From Fennellomyces sp. T-0311 (Eukaryota > Mucoromycota > Mucoromycetes > Mucorales > Lichtheimiaceae): a DNA stretch of 64,000 nucleotides. Below, piece after piece: positions 12,584-23,802 of the stretch. Location of the stretch: positions 248,001-312,000 of the forward strand of contig JALLLT010000016.1 of NCBI GenBank assembly GCA_025266875.1, written 5' to 3'. Below the pieces are notes generated by a model. It was not told the DNA's origin. It saw only the letters and a list, made by a program, of their open reading frames with translations, and did not search any database. Positions within the stretch are counted from its first letter, which is position 1, and the number at the start of each line of letters is the position of its first letter. The position numbers were made by a program, and so were the translations under genes.

Positions 12584-12952
12584 AAAGAAAAAAAAAAGAT
12601 CGAGACAGTAGCAAAGAGCGCATGCGCCTTTCTAGTTTCCTGTATTCCCCACACATACGCACGCACATAACCGTTTTTTCATTCCCAGAGAAAGAAAGAA
12701 ACCTACGCCAAAACCCTTTTACTTTATACTTACTTTTACTAAACCAGCAAGACACGCTCCCCCCTATTGTATATAATACACCATTCACCCACAGTTTAAC
12801 ACGTACACATGCAGACATTTTTTTTTACTCACGGAATAAAGGCAAGAAATAAGCGCGGACCAATGTTTTCGTGCAACCAACGCAACAATCGGTTCCCACC
12901 CACGTCCAATGAAATCACGCATAGCAAATACGAAGCAACCTGCAGACTTGGT
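12584..12952. other. 3' untranslated region between convergent genes
   Basis: The G-gamma gene and the glutaredoxin-like gene converge here. The DNA is pyrimidine- and A-rich with no supported ORF. Confidence 0.5.
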
Positions 12953-13305
12953 CTATTTTATCTTTTCGACTACGCCGGTGGCATCGAATTTTTTCAGAGC
13001 ATCCGAGAGCTTATCATCAGCCACGCGATGCATGGTGAGGAATTGATTGTTCAGATGCACCACCGGGATGTCAAACATATATTTATCCGCATACTCTTTC
13101 GGGCATTCCTCCTTGTGGATATCCAGGACAACCAGCTCGAACGGTTGCTATAACAGCATTCCACCGTCAGTTTTATTTTATTTTTCGCTTGTTTTCAGAC
13201 CCAAGGTACCTTCTTTTGCACTCTCAGGATCGACTCCTTGGCCGTGGTGCACAAAGAGCAGGTGCTTGACGAGAACAATGTCAGAATCTTGGATCGTGAT
13301 GCCAT
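12953..13305 (-). CDS. Glutaredoxin-like protein (DUF836 family)
   Basis: Two exons: complement(join(12953..13147,13210..13305)), 96 aa, intron 62 bp. It has a thioredoxin fold with a CSLC motif at residues 16-19 after a beta strand (SKILTLFSSST), then DIHKEEC and the cis-Pro segment FDIPVVHLN, which is the typical arrangement of the small glutaredoxin-like family (yeast YDR286C, human C5orf63). Those proteins are presumed thiol oxidoreductases with no well-defined substrate. The exon join (QKK-QPFELVVLDI) is needed to connect the CxxC strand to the second strand. Larger plus-strand frames over the same DNA are shadows. Confidence 0.85.
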
Positions 13306-13427
13306 TATTTTCAAAAAAAAGGAAGCAGCTGGTGACTTGTCTCTGTTTTAGGCAACTGAGATGTCAACCGTGATACAGCGATGGTTTTACAAATTGTATG
13401 GCTGCTATCGAAACAAAGAATAAATCG

Positions 13428-14508
13428 CTAGTCGTTCGCTATCAGTCTGTTCAGTTCCTCCTTGTACTTGAGCAGCCGCTGACGACGCCGTTCCTGGTGA
13501 TACGCGTGCCTTTCCCGCAGACGCTCAAACCGTGCTTCAGTCCTCTCCATTTTCACCTCAGTCCCTTGGATTAGCAACTCCAGTTCCTGCCTTTTCAGCT
13601 CCAGTTCGTGTGCTCGGTCTTCTTTGGTGGCATGCATTCCATCGGCTGTCGGGGTGGGTCTGGGGCTATCAGGCATCGCCATGTCCTCACTTTCAGTTGT
13701 ATCCCGGCTATGTGCCGCACCATCCAACTGCGGGGATGGTGACTCGCCGTTGTCGTCAGCCACGACACCCAGCCTGCGAATCTTTCTGGTGGGTGATGGC
13801 GATGGAAGAGGCAGAGGAGTGTCTTCCATCGACTCGGAGTAAGCGCGTTTGGTCTGCGAAGGCGAGGTGGAGGCGGATGGGGGCAGTGTCTCTCGCGAGA
13901 ATTGATTTTGCGTGGGAGTGGCGATAGACGGTGTTAGCTCTTTGGGCTTGGGAGGCCGCGGATAAGCATCGATCTCTTGCACACGGGCGCCTTCCTCGTA
14001 CACCGGCGGTCCAAACGCGGCTCGACATTCTTTGAAAAACCTTGCTTTTTCCACCTTGCCTGGAATCGCTATTTTCCGCGCAAAAGGTCAATACACACTC
14101 GCCACGCACGCCATTGCCCAACTTACACTTCCGAACGGGCTCGTCTTGACCCTTGTACCGTACAAACTGAAAGCACTTGTTATACTCAAGCTGTATGTGT
14201 CGAAGCTTGACATAGATCGCCTGTGGGGTACGTCGATTCTTGAAGATCTTTTTGCTGATGTGATCGAGGCATACACTTTTATTTGCGCCCCAGGCATCCT
14301 TGTTTTTACAAATCCAAGCTAATGTGCTGCTGATTTCATCGTCGAGCCAAGGAACATGAGTCTTCTGCTTATTGCTTGTGTGTAGAGCTGTGCTTTCGCG
14401 ATATGAACGTCTTGCCTTTACTGCTTCTACAGGGCCCGGTTTCATTTCTTTTTCAGGCTTTGATCCTGCTGGGATAACCATTGGTTTACTAAAACGCGTC
14501 TGTGTCAT
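13428..14508 (-). CDS. Nuclear-type protein with SANT/trihelix-like N-terminus and C-terminal coiled coil
   Basis: Two exons: complement(join(13428..14059,14127..14508)), 337 aa. The intron has a consensus GTAAGT donor and TTCCAG acceptor; reading through it gives a wrong frame. Residues about 45-110 (WLDDEISSTLAWICKNKDAW and KIFKNRRTPQAIYVKL) resemble a small helical DNA-binding or Myb-like fold. The middle is Pro/Ser-rich with an RKIRR patch, and the C-terminal 60 residues are a charged coiled coil (ERTEARFERLRERHAYHQER). A regulatory nuclear role is inference. Upstream in-frame ATGs exist at about 14547 and 14622, so the start is uncertain. Confidence 0.7.
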
Positions 14509-15315
14509 TGTTGAATAGCGGAAAGGAACACGCGAAACATACATCGCGTCCTTGCGTCTCCAAACCCCTTCTGTGTAACCAACACTCACTGTCAGAGAAA
14601 ACAAGTCCCATTCCTCTATCACTTTCCAGCGTCTGTGTGTTGTCGATGCATCGAGCCTTTGTGTGTTTGATCTGCCCTTTTCTAGGTGGGGTGCCGCGCG
14701 AAATGCTCTGTCTGAGGTAGTTGGACGAGTTAGCGGACTAACAATATCAATTGAGCTCTTTTATAACGCTTATGGGATGTGCATATCCGTTCATGAAGCA
14801 ATGTCTGTTCAAGGATTAATAGAAGATGCCTCTGAATGATGATGACGCATCTGAGAGCCATGGTCCCTGTGATAGGTACCAGATCGAGCATTGTCCTGAT
14901 AAGGAGCGTAACTACTGATGCTGTCTGTGTAAGCATTGATTGCATTTGATTCGAGTGCTTCAGTCTTTTTACGTTTGTTAAACGCAAAAGTATGTTGATC
15001 TGACCTGATTTTTGGTCAAGTACGCCATCTTTACAACCCAATTTTGTACAATGGCGTTGTAGTTGATTGATTAATTAACTGATTTATCACATTATTGCAA
15101 ATGCACTGCACGTAGTACGAATAAACGGATGATATTGATCCATCTCAAGTAAAGAACTAAAAGCGAGCAAGGCTTGATGAATTCTTTTCTGCAACAGTAC
15201 TACAGTACCTTCACGTTTTGACGGTCAACCCCTATATCCCGTTCTTGGATTTAGATAATAAAAAGCATGTTTAATGGGAGATTACGTATTATGATAATAT
15301 GGAAAGTTCAAATTT
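14509..15315. other. Intergenic, no supported gene
   Basis: About 800 bp. A 103-codon minus frame at 14730-15041 lacks protein-like composition and splice support. The stretch holds the 3' end of the membrane-protein gene and the promoter of the coiled-coil gene. Confidence 0.45.
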
Positions 15316-16056
15316 CTAGGCCTCTTCTTCTTGAGTAGGCGTTGTTCCGTAGTTTGTAGGTCTGTCATCAGCTTGAGAAAGCTTTGGCAGTTTTGACTCC
15401 GTGCACACACCGTCCAAGCATAATATGATTGCTGGTAGGATCTCGATTAATGCGAATGCTGAGAACAGAAAGTATTGCAGTTTAAGCTGATTCTCGCGAC
15501 AATTGTAGTATTCACCGCAATATAAGATCCTTGCTGGAAATTCCGTGAAAAGCTTCAGTGTTGTGCCTAAAGGTTCGAGAATGACGATAAAGTTGTACAC
15601 GAAGAAAGCTGCCGATGGTAACCGTCTCGGTGATCGCAGAACAAGGACAGCGAATGCTGCCAGGTGGATCACATGCAGGGTGATAGTGAGTCGCTCGTGG
15701 TTTGCGTTTTCTCTCCGTGCCGCGCTTGAAAGAAAGATAGAATCGACAAATTGCTGCACAATCAATACGGCGATCACCCCTTTATACTCCCGTAGATGCG
15801 TTCTAACCCAAGCCTTGCTGCCGTTGATGCGCTTAATGAAATGGAAAAGAAGAATCCATGCAGTGATTGCTTGTATAACGGTAGGGAACCAGCCGAGTCC
15901 AATAAAGTCCCTCATTATAACGTGCGCCGTAGAAACAAAAAAGACTAATGCTGTTGCTAGCCGAATTTCTGGAAAAGGCTTTGCCAAGTGACGGTAGATA
16001 AAAGTAAAAAAGATCAATTGAAAAAGGATAAAAAGAGGTACGAGTGTAGGATCCAT
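15316..16056 (-). CDS. Multispanning membrane protein of unknown function
   Basis: Single exon, 246 aa. I count about seven hydrophobic segments: residues 5-22, 33-50, 57-75, 92-112, 125-140, 150-168 and 193-213. The C-terminal tail is polar and acidic, ending TPTQEEEA. The layout (short outside N-terminus, seven spans, cytosolic tail) resembles fungal membrane proteins of the RTA1 or receptor-like type, but no diagnostic motif is visible, so no function is assigned. Neighbouring genes give no clue. Confidence 0.7.
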   Translation of the reverse strand: MDPTLVPLFILFQLIFFTFIYRHLAKPFPEIRLATALVFFVSTAHVIMRDFIGLGWFPTVIQAITAWILLFHFIKRINGSKAWVRTHLREYKGVIAVLIVQQFVDSIFLSSAARRENANHERLTITLHVIHLAAFAVLVLRSPRRLPSAAFFVYNFIVILEPLGTTLKLFTEFPARILYCGEYYNCRENQLKLQYFLFSAFALIEILPAIILCLDGVCTESKLPKLSQADDRPTNYGTTPTQEEEA

Positions 16057-17135
16057 GATGGTGGCGACAATTGGTGGTTATGAAGAAAAGGTATAAGCAT
16101 ACTCTTTCGCCCCTTTTAACTACTTGAGCGCGCTCCAGCTGTGTAACTATACGGATGTATCGGAGATACATATCTGAAGCACAAGCTTTACTCTGTAGCT
16201 AATATGAATACGCACTATGTAAATGATATTGGACACTTACTTGTATTTCTACGTACATATGAATGACTGTTTCGTAAGTAATTTGAATCTAAAAGAATCC
16301 CATGTATATCAACTAGTTCCGTGATTCAAGTTTCACAGTCTGTGATCCGGATGAGTCAAATCGTTCCGAGTTAGTTTTCGTTTATGACCACATGGTAGCG
16401 GTCGGTCTTACTTTCGGGATATCATTCTTGGGGATACGGGTATAACAAGAAGATGAGAACCATTTATCGTTGTACAAGCTGCAACTTATTATTCTGTATA
16501 TACTTTATCCCTTCGTTTTAAAATCTGCTCAGTTTTCACATCGATTAAAGTTGTGCTTGTGTGGTTGGTACAGCGGAATACCAGACAATGGCATTTTGGA
16601 TATTGAATCCTCATTCAACTTATATATCGGGTGATGGATAGGATGATTTAGGTGATAATCATCATGCCTACTATTATTCTAGCCTTTGGTACGATTTTGA
16701 TACGTATTCTCGAGTTTGATTCTTCTTACTTGGGCCACTGCTCTCAATGCTTCCGGCAACTATGTACTCGTGGAGATAGCCTTGATATGACACGCATTTC
16801 GGCACTGGGCCATTCAAAGAAATATATGCGTTTCTTTTGTTATACTTCTGCTAGTTATCTGAACCATTTCCGTTGTTAACTAACTGTATTAGAGTAGATA
16901 CCTATTTTTTGGCCGGTGGCTGCTGCCAATGTATAGGAGGTTACTTTTATTAGTTTTAGTTTTACCTTTAATTGCTACCTAGGTCGCTTAAACACAACAT
17001 CATTCACATAAAAAATTATATACAATGGATGCATGTGCTATTTATACACTTTATATAAGCCAATCACGTATACATGCAATTTTTTCCATTAATATACTAT
17101 GTATACCGAGGATGCTATTCATGAATACTTGACAC
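16057..17135. other. Intergenic, no supported gene
   Basis: About 1.1 kb of AT-rich DNA. The 75-codon plus ORF at 16652 is unsupported. Confidence 0.45.
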
Positions 17136-19277
17136 TTAGCTTACTCTTCCAGTAAGATAAGTAAGGAGACTATCGAAGCCATGAAGACCTCCTCCTCGCA
17201 CCTTCAGAGTTCGACTGGCCATCACCACTGCCATTCCATCTCTTTCATCACCTTGACTCCTCATGGAAACACCATGTGTTCCACAATAGCAATTCGATTG
17301 ACTAGTACGATCAACGTAAGCGTCTGGGTGCCACACGGACAGTCGCTCGAGATTTTTTATATTGCGGACGATGAGTTCAAGCGAAAGAAACCGAAATATC
17401 CTGCAATCAACAATCAGTGTCTTGAGATCTTTGACTTGTTTGCTCCATTTTTTGAGCCCTTTGTGAGTGAGATGGGGTCCATTAAGACAATTGAGAAAAC
17501 AGGCGTATTGTAGGTGTTTAAGTTCCGCACAGGCCATTAGTATCGGGTCCGAAAGGTTGACAATGTTCTGGTGCAAATCATTTCCACAGATAATCACCGA
17601 GTGAAGTACTTTGCATGTGTTCATCAAAAAGAGGAGCGAAGGTCCAAACATCTGACTGGTAATTGCTGGATTTTGGTGTATGATTCTTTCATCAGAGCTG
17701 AATATGTCAATATCACGTAGATTTGGTGGCGGGTAATCACATAGCGCAGCGAGTGAACTGCGAAGCACAAATCCTCCATTATTTGGTAGATGAATTGTTT
17801 CGAGTGTATGCTGATGGCTCTTGAAGAAATCAATTAGTGTAGTATCCCTAACACGAATATTGCCGACGAATGCAACACGGTAAAGTCCCTTTTGTGGATG
17901 AGGCTCCGTTTCGAAAGGTTGATATTCAGCACCAGCGGGTACAATAGCACGCATTGTGAGCAAAAACCACTTGAGTCGATGGGCATGGGTGGTGACAGCT
18001 GAAATAATAACGTCGTGGGCGACATAGTCATTTGGATCAAGTGCAAGTATTCGAAGGTTTGTGCTGTGGCGGATGATACTGACGATGATCCGTCTATCGA
18101 TCACTTGTCCGACACTGATTTGTAACATATGTAGCGAATCAAATGGTGTCTTCCGAAGATATGGTATTATATCATCCTCATTTGCTAGTCCCATACGAGG
18201 AAATAAAGGAGGTTGGTCCATGTACATCTGACTCAGTTTCTTGAGCTTGGTGCAATATCGTGGAACGGAGCCGAGGGAAATTTCAGGCAGGATAGCCGAG
18301 TTGTCGAATGTCATTTGCTGTATATTTCTTCCACACTTTTTGAGAAACGTATCAAACGCCATATTCGAAACTAAGTTTGGAGCATTAAAGGTGCCTATAG
18401 TGCGTAATCAAATGTAAATTATGAGTAATAATATATGTAGTTCACTGTATAAATAGTTAGATACTGTACCAAACTCTTCAAGGTAATAACACATATCAGC
18501 CATCAAAAGTAATACATCTTCGAGATCCGCCGTCCATCTGAGACGCAAAACCTCTAGCTGACGAGCAAATATCCTCTGGTAGAACTCGCGAGGAAACTGA
18601 TCCGTGATTATCTTGTTCCAAAACGGCTGCCATTCCAAAAGCATTTCGAACCAGTGGATACAAACTGCCGAACTTCGCAATAAATCGCGACGAGAGAGGT
18701 ATTGAAAGATATCGGTGACAAAGGGTGCCATTTTCGTTGAGATCCAATCATTCCTTGATGACGGACTGAACTTTCGATGAAGGTCGAGGAGTTGACTATT
18801 TTGCGTTCTCTCCCAGCCTTGTGCATAGCATTGGGCTGCTTGTGATGGCTTAAAGTTAAACTGGTATACTTTCCCCATCGCATGGTAGCCAATAGGATCC
18901 TTGGGAAATTTTTGTACCATTTCGGTGGCGATGATAAGAGCCTCTGGTAGATTTTGGTTCACGCATTGTTCAAAGCGCTGCTGCAATTGAGACTGATGTT
19001 GTACCCCCGGAGATATTCCTGGTGCTGTGGTGTATACAATGGTATTGCCAAATTGATGAACGACACCATCGGTAAGAGTCCGATTTTCCGGAGCAATAGG
19101 AGGAACGGTGCCTCCATGAGTGTAGTCGATGAATCCTTTCTCTGGCGTGTACTCATGTACCAAGTTACCATTGGCATCATAGTCTCGAAACGGGGCATCA
19201 TAAAAGTCGCTGCCATCCCTCTGTGGCAATGACGATGATGCACTTGTAACTTTTTTGAATAGTCGACGTAAAGACAT
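17136..19277 (-). CDS. F-box protein with one N-terminal YD-like repeat and leucine-rich-type C-terminus
   Basis: Two exons: complement(join(17136..18394,18470..19277)), 688 aa. After a basic start (MSLRRLFKK) there is one copy of the FRDYDANGNLVHEYTPEKGF module at residues 30-50. Next come a helical TPR-like segment (ALIIATEMVQKFPKDPIGYHAMGKVYQ) and an F-box around residues 195-240 (IFQYLSRRDLLRSSAVCIHWFEMLL). The second exon is a long repeat region with Leu-spaced strands, expected to fold as an LRR solenoid. F-box proteins recruit substrates to SCF ubiquitin ligases; the substrate is unknown. It is a paralog of the next gene (19708-22279), with the intron in the same place. The ATG at 19277 is chosen because it matches the paralog start. 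Confidence 0.8.
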
Positions 19278-19707
19278 GGCGAATTTGACGATGAATTTTG
19301 AGCAAATACTTTTCTTTGTTGCCGAGAAAAAAAAGAGTGATTTATATAGCACAGGTAGAAATGCTTCACATTCTCATCCGAGCCTTCTGTTTGGGGCTTG
19401 TTTGTCATCCTTACCTAAGTTGTATATCTGTGATACAAACTTTGGAAGTAGCACAAATAGTCCATGATATTCATTGAGTTATATATCTAGGAAAATCTGC
19501 TTTTGTGTATGTAGATGATAACCTAATGTTTTACCATCGATAATACTTTTTCTTTACTGCGTATCCAGTCTAATTATAGAAACTCATGCAAGGCATATAT
19601 TTTCTACAGAAAGTGCTTTCTTGTTTAACGTTGCCTTTATACTATTACGTACTCTGCCAAAGTATCATTGAAAATGTGGTATATCTACGTGTGCACATAG
19701 ACGTAAT
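19278..19707. other. Intergenic between F-box paralogs
   Basis: 430 bp between two genes in the same orientation. It contains the promoter of one gene and the 3' end of the other. No ORF is supported. Confidence 0.5.
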
Positions 19708-22279
19708 TTATTTCAGTACGTTTTCAAATCCCACAAGCGTGTTTTGTCTCTTTTTCATAGCATCAGAACACGACTGCAACATATCCTTATCTAAATGGAT
19801 GCTACGACTACTTCTGGACACACCATGCATCATACAGTAACAGGTAGCTTGTGATTCCGGATTCTGGTAAACTGGGTTATGAAACACGGCGAAATTACGC
19901 AATTGAGTCATGGAAAGGACAATATCCTTAAGGGTAACAAAATGAAAGATTCGACAGTCGGCATAGAGATGTGTCGTGACGGTCCTTCGGCTATCACACC
20001 AGCTTTTGACGCCTTCGTGTGTGATATCGGATCCAGCGATACAGTTAAGAAATGTCACACCCTCCAACTTTTCGCACTGTTCCAGTGATTTTAGAATCCT
20101 ATCCGATAGATTGAACACATTTTGAGTAGGACTGTATCCGGAGAGAGCAAAATATCGGAGAAATGGAAGACTTGCAACCAATTGGTGAAAAGTTTCGTCA
20201 AAGTGCTGGCGGGCATGAATTGGGCTGTCATCTTGTAAACTTGGATTGCCACCGTGCATTCCAAATCTGCTGAGAAAGGGTGGAGTGTGAGTACGTAACG
20301 CATTCAAGGCATATCGATGAATGGAACCGCCATCGCAGGGGATATAGAAATCCTCAAGCGTGTGCAAAATATGCTTGAAAAATTGGTCAAATACGGACTC
20401 TTGAACTTTGATCCTGTAGCTCATCAAGCAGACTCGGTAAATACCAAGTTTGTCTGGTTTTGGCTCTGTATATTTTTCTTGCTCGTAAGAATGCACCGAA
20501 AAATCGCCTCTGTCACTCAACGAGAACCATCGTGCCTTTGTGCAGTATTTTCTGATGTATATGAAAATATCATCGTGGTCATCATAGTCGACTGGATCGA
20601 GGCCAATGATTTCGAGGTTACTGCAGTTTCGAAGGATATCGAGAATAACCTGTTTGTCCACGATGAATCCAAAGGACAATTGCAGAGTCTTCAAGGTTTC
20701 ACTGTAGGCCATTGCTGGATATTTAGGTCCCAAGCTGTTGGATACCGTAAAAGTGCCTGGTGCAATATACTCTAGTATTCCCGACTTGTATTGCTGGATG
20801 AGCGAAGTCAGTCGAGGGCAGTATTCCATAATCGTTGTGACCGGCAAGTTGCACGGAATTGAGCAATCCGTAAATGACAAACGTTCCAAATGGGCACCAC
20901 ACTTTTTGATAAAAGGGATGAATGGGAGACTTGTACTGATATCGAGAGGGCTTACGATCACTACAATGGGTTGGTTAGTAAAGCTGTAGCGAACCATCAA
21001 ATGTCAGATACCAACCTAATTCTTGTAAATGTATGTAGTTCAAATCGGCAAACACGTAGAGTGAATTATCAAGGAGTGGACCCCATCCAATCCTGAGAGT
21101 ACGAAGCGTTTTTTGGTATAAACCGTTGTACACGAGCCGTGTACTTTGATCGTTACCGATGGTATCCCAAAAAGGCTGCCAGGTGAAAAGCAATTCGTAC
21201 AAATAAAGACAAGTCGTTGCAAGACGTAACATGTCTAGACCAGAAAGATGCTTGAAAATGTGAGCACCGAGAGGTTGCAGTTTTGCGAGTATCCATTGAT
21301 TATTGGATGACGGTGTGAGTGTGTGCCGAAGCTTTTGAAGTTCGTGATCTTGGGTTTTCTCCCAGCCCTGTGCATAATATTGAAGTGCAACCGAGGGCTT
21401 GTATATGAGTTCGTATACTTTTCCACCAGATCGATAGCCTATGGGATCCGCAGGTAATTCTTGAATCATTTTGGTAGCCACGTCGAGTGCCGTTTGATAA
21501 TTCACTGTGATCGCCTCGTCGAACTCTTTTTGCATTTGGGTCTTCTTGGCCTCTATAGCGGGATCGACAGGAGACTTTTCCGATGAGGTCTTTGTCAATG
21601 GTGCTGTCGGAGATGAAGTGGCTGCTTGTGCTGCTGGTTGAGTGGTTTTCTGTGGTGCTTCTGCTGGATGGGTAGTAGTTTGTTGTGAGGTGGACGGCGC
21701 CCTCGCGTTCTGTAATGCTCTAGTAGAATTACTATTCTGCTGTGTTGTTGCTTGAGTACTTGACTGTTGGAATGGTTGTGGCGTTCGACCACCCTGCGTG
21801 TAATCAATGAAGCCTTTCTCTGGTGAATATTCGTGTACAAGATTGCCATGGGTGTCATAGTCGCGAAAAGGTAAATCGTAATTGTTTTGGGTGCTTGTCC
21901 TCGTCGACGACTGAGCTGGTTTTGATTGAGCAGGAGGAGATTGAGGACCGGTAGTATGATCAATAACACCTGTTTCTGGGCTATATGATTTCAAGACGTT
22001 TCCATGTTTATCCCTAAGTACCCATGATGCGTTTGGATCATTAAGACTGGGATAATTTGCCGCACTAGCGGATGGTTGTATTGGTAGACGGGACGAAGTC
22101 GACATTCGATTGTTCGGTGGATACCGAATACCGGTGGTATAATCGATAAAACCGGTTTCTGGCGAATATTCATGGACAAGATTTCCGTGAGCATCGTAAT
22201 CGCGATAGGGCAAGTCTTCGTAATAATCGGGACTCTTGTTCCCCGATCCGAGCTTTTTGAACAGCTTTTTAAAGGGCAT
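19708..22279 (-). CDS. F-box protein with three YD-like repeats and leucine-rich-type C-terminus
   Basis: Two exons: complement(join(19708..20960,21016..22279)), 838 aa. The start MPFKKLFKKLG is followed by three copies of a DYDxHGNLVHEYSPExGFIDYTxG module at residues about 24-50, 86-111 (a shorter, diverged copy) and 136-163, separated by Pro/Ser/Thr-rich linkers. A Gln/Thr/Pro-rich linker follows (170-240), then a TPR-like helical part and an F-box near 325-370 (AHIFKHLSGLDMLRLATTCLYLYELL). The C-terminal half is LRR-like and colinear with the paralog at 17136-19277. The intron falls in the equivalent position, so the pair arose by duplication, with later gain or loss of repeat units. Confidence 0.8.
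21791..22210 (-). repeat. Three YD-like coding repeat units
   Basis: Within the F-box gene: unit 1 at about 22130-22210, unit 2 at 21947-22024 and unit 3 at 21791-21874. Units 1 and 3 are nearly identical at protein level; unit 2 lacks the RDYD part and reads KHGNVLKSYSPETGVIDHTTG at the core. Confidence 0.7.
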
Positions 22280-22654
22280 CTGTAAATGAGATTATTTTCT
22301 TCTCTGAAACAAAGGAAAAACACGAATTTAAAGGTATTTGGACACAATTTTTCCGGATTTTCTTAATGAGGCGCTGCTAGCCTTTCTTTGACTGTCTTCG
22401 TGCTACCTAATTAGTAGCACAGGTACAGAACCAAGTGACTTGGTCATGGTGAGAGATTGCTGTTCCGCCGTTTCTGCGATAATGCTCAGTCAGTATTTTG
22501 CGTTTTCAATTGACTGAAATAGAATGTATTTGTAGTTAGACATTAATTAGTCTTATCTAAAATGGTCAGCATATCAAATGGAATTCTGCTCTGCGTAGAT
22601 TTTCTGCAGATACTGGGCTGTGTTCTTCATTGGCTAATGATATCAACCCCTCCT

Positions 22655-22830
22655 CATTTATAACACTGGTTGAAAAGTATACATTTTATTTGGAAGACTT
22701 TTTAACCTGCTCTAATAGGTATTTGGTCGCTTCCTTGCGGTACAAATGTATAGATATAAAGGGTATCTGGTGCCATGTCTGGAAAAACCCCTTACTGGGA
22801 AAAAGACAGACCCATGTCGAAACGTTGTGA
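22655..22830 (-). repeat. Copy A of a dispersed, once-coding repeat (partner near 56000-56190)
   Basis: Shares CCTGCTC-TATAGGTAT-TGGTC-CTTCCTTGCGGTACAA and flanking similarity with 56030-56085. On the minus strand both copies encode a related peptide (here LYRKEATKYLLEQV, there LYRKEETIYL then a stop). This suggests old copies of a coding element or decayed family members. Confidence 0.5.
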
Positions 22831-22900
22831 ATAGTAATAGAAACAGAGAGAAGAAAAACTGTGCAGGCATAATATCAATAATGTAGACGTGGGTACCACC

Positions 22901-23214
22901 CTAAGTGTGGTTGTTTGTAGGTGCTGATGGTCTGCCTTGGAGAGCTTCTTCCGGTGCCGGTTCGTCATCATCGTACTGCTCGTCTTTATGGCTCAGCTTA
23001 TCAACCTTGCGGAGGACATGCAAAAGTGCGGCCACGCCTTCTTCCGTTTGCCCCGGGTCAGTCCACTATTTGAGCGCGGAAGGCTGTTCAATATATAGTC
23101 GATGACCTGTGCATTGTTTTGTTCGCCAGGGACTGGTCCAAATGCTAGGAGTAATTCTTGAAACTCTGCCGGAAGCCATGGACAGGTGGCATAGTGTTCC
23201 TGTGGGGCAGCCAT
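22901..23214 (-). CDS. Small hypothetical protein; intron or frameshift needed
   Basis: The start is ATG at 23214 (MAAPQEHYATCPWLP). The first frame reads well to AQVIDYILNSLPRSN, and the C-terminal frame (EEGVAALLHVLRKVDKLSHK to stop at 22901) reads well too, but they are out of phase. One model is a 41-bp intron, complement(join(22901..23065,23107..23214)), 90 aa, with a weak GTCATC donor. The other is a lost base in the GGGG run near 23050, which would keep the VIDYIL segment. No family is recognised. Confidence 0.45.
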
Positions 23215-23802
23215 TTATAACACTACAGTTAGGCAATTATGTAACTCATGGAAATGTTTAAATTTCCTTCTTCACCTCTATACGCTGTCTTACTACGCAT
23301 TATCTATCTATGGACTGAGAATGCCCTCTTGTCCATATAAAGGGGTACGCACGTGAATTGATTGAAGTATCTCGGCCCATTAGCTCTCCGGAGTCAATGT
23401 TATTACACGTTTCACCGAGCTCATTGTGAATCGAGAGTGGGTAGAGGGTGTGCAAAATATACTGACCCAATCACCTTGGATGAAAGCTCACATGTGGACG
23501 GTGCAATACCAATAACTAACTTGCTTGATTACGTAGAAGCTGTGTCGCTATAATTTAGCGGATAAGTGATCAGAACATGATTAGATCTTAATATTGGCAG
23601 AAAGCGCATGATTCACCGAAAATTTAATCGGACAATAAAACAATGATATTGACTATTGGAGTATGTATATTGGAAATGGTAGAGCGAATAATCTACCACT
23701 TGGCCAGTACAAAAGCTGCCTATTCAGATGTTTTAGCAGTGATACGTATGGGTAATTATGCACTACTTTTATTAAACCAAAAGAAATACTTGCAAAAGCT
23801 AT
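23215..23802. other. Intergenic, no supported gene
   Basis: About 590 bp with only short unsupported ORFs. Confidence 0.45.

Noticed and set aside
13532..13927. Plus-strand ORF of 131 codons
   Set aside because: Shadow of the coiled-coil protein exon. The opposite frame has a consistent splice join and amino-acid bias.
14730..15041. Minus-strand ORF of 103 codons
   Set aside because: Low-complexity hydrophobic/Leu composition, no start context and no splice partner.
15560..15590. Sequence resembling a tRNA B box (GGTTCGAGA)
   Set aside because: No acceptor stem, A box or cloverleaf around it, and it lies inside a membrane-protein gene.
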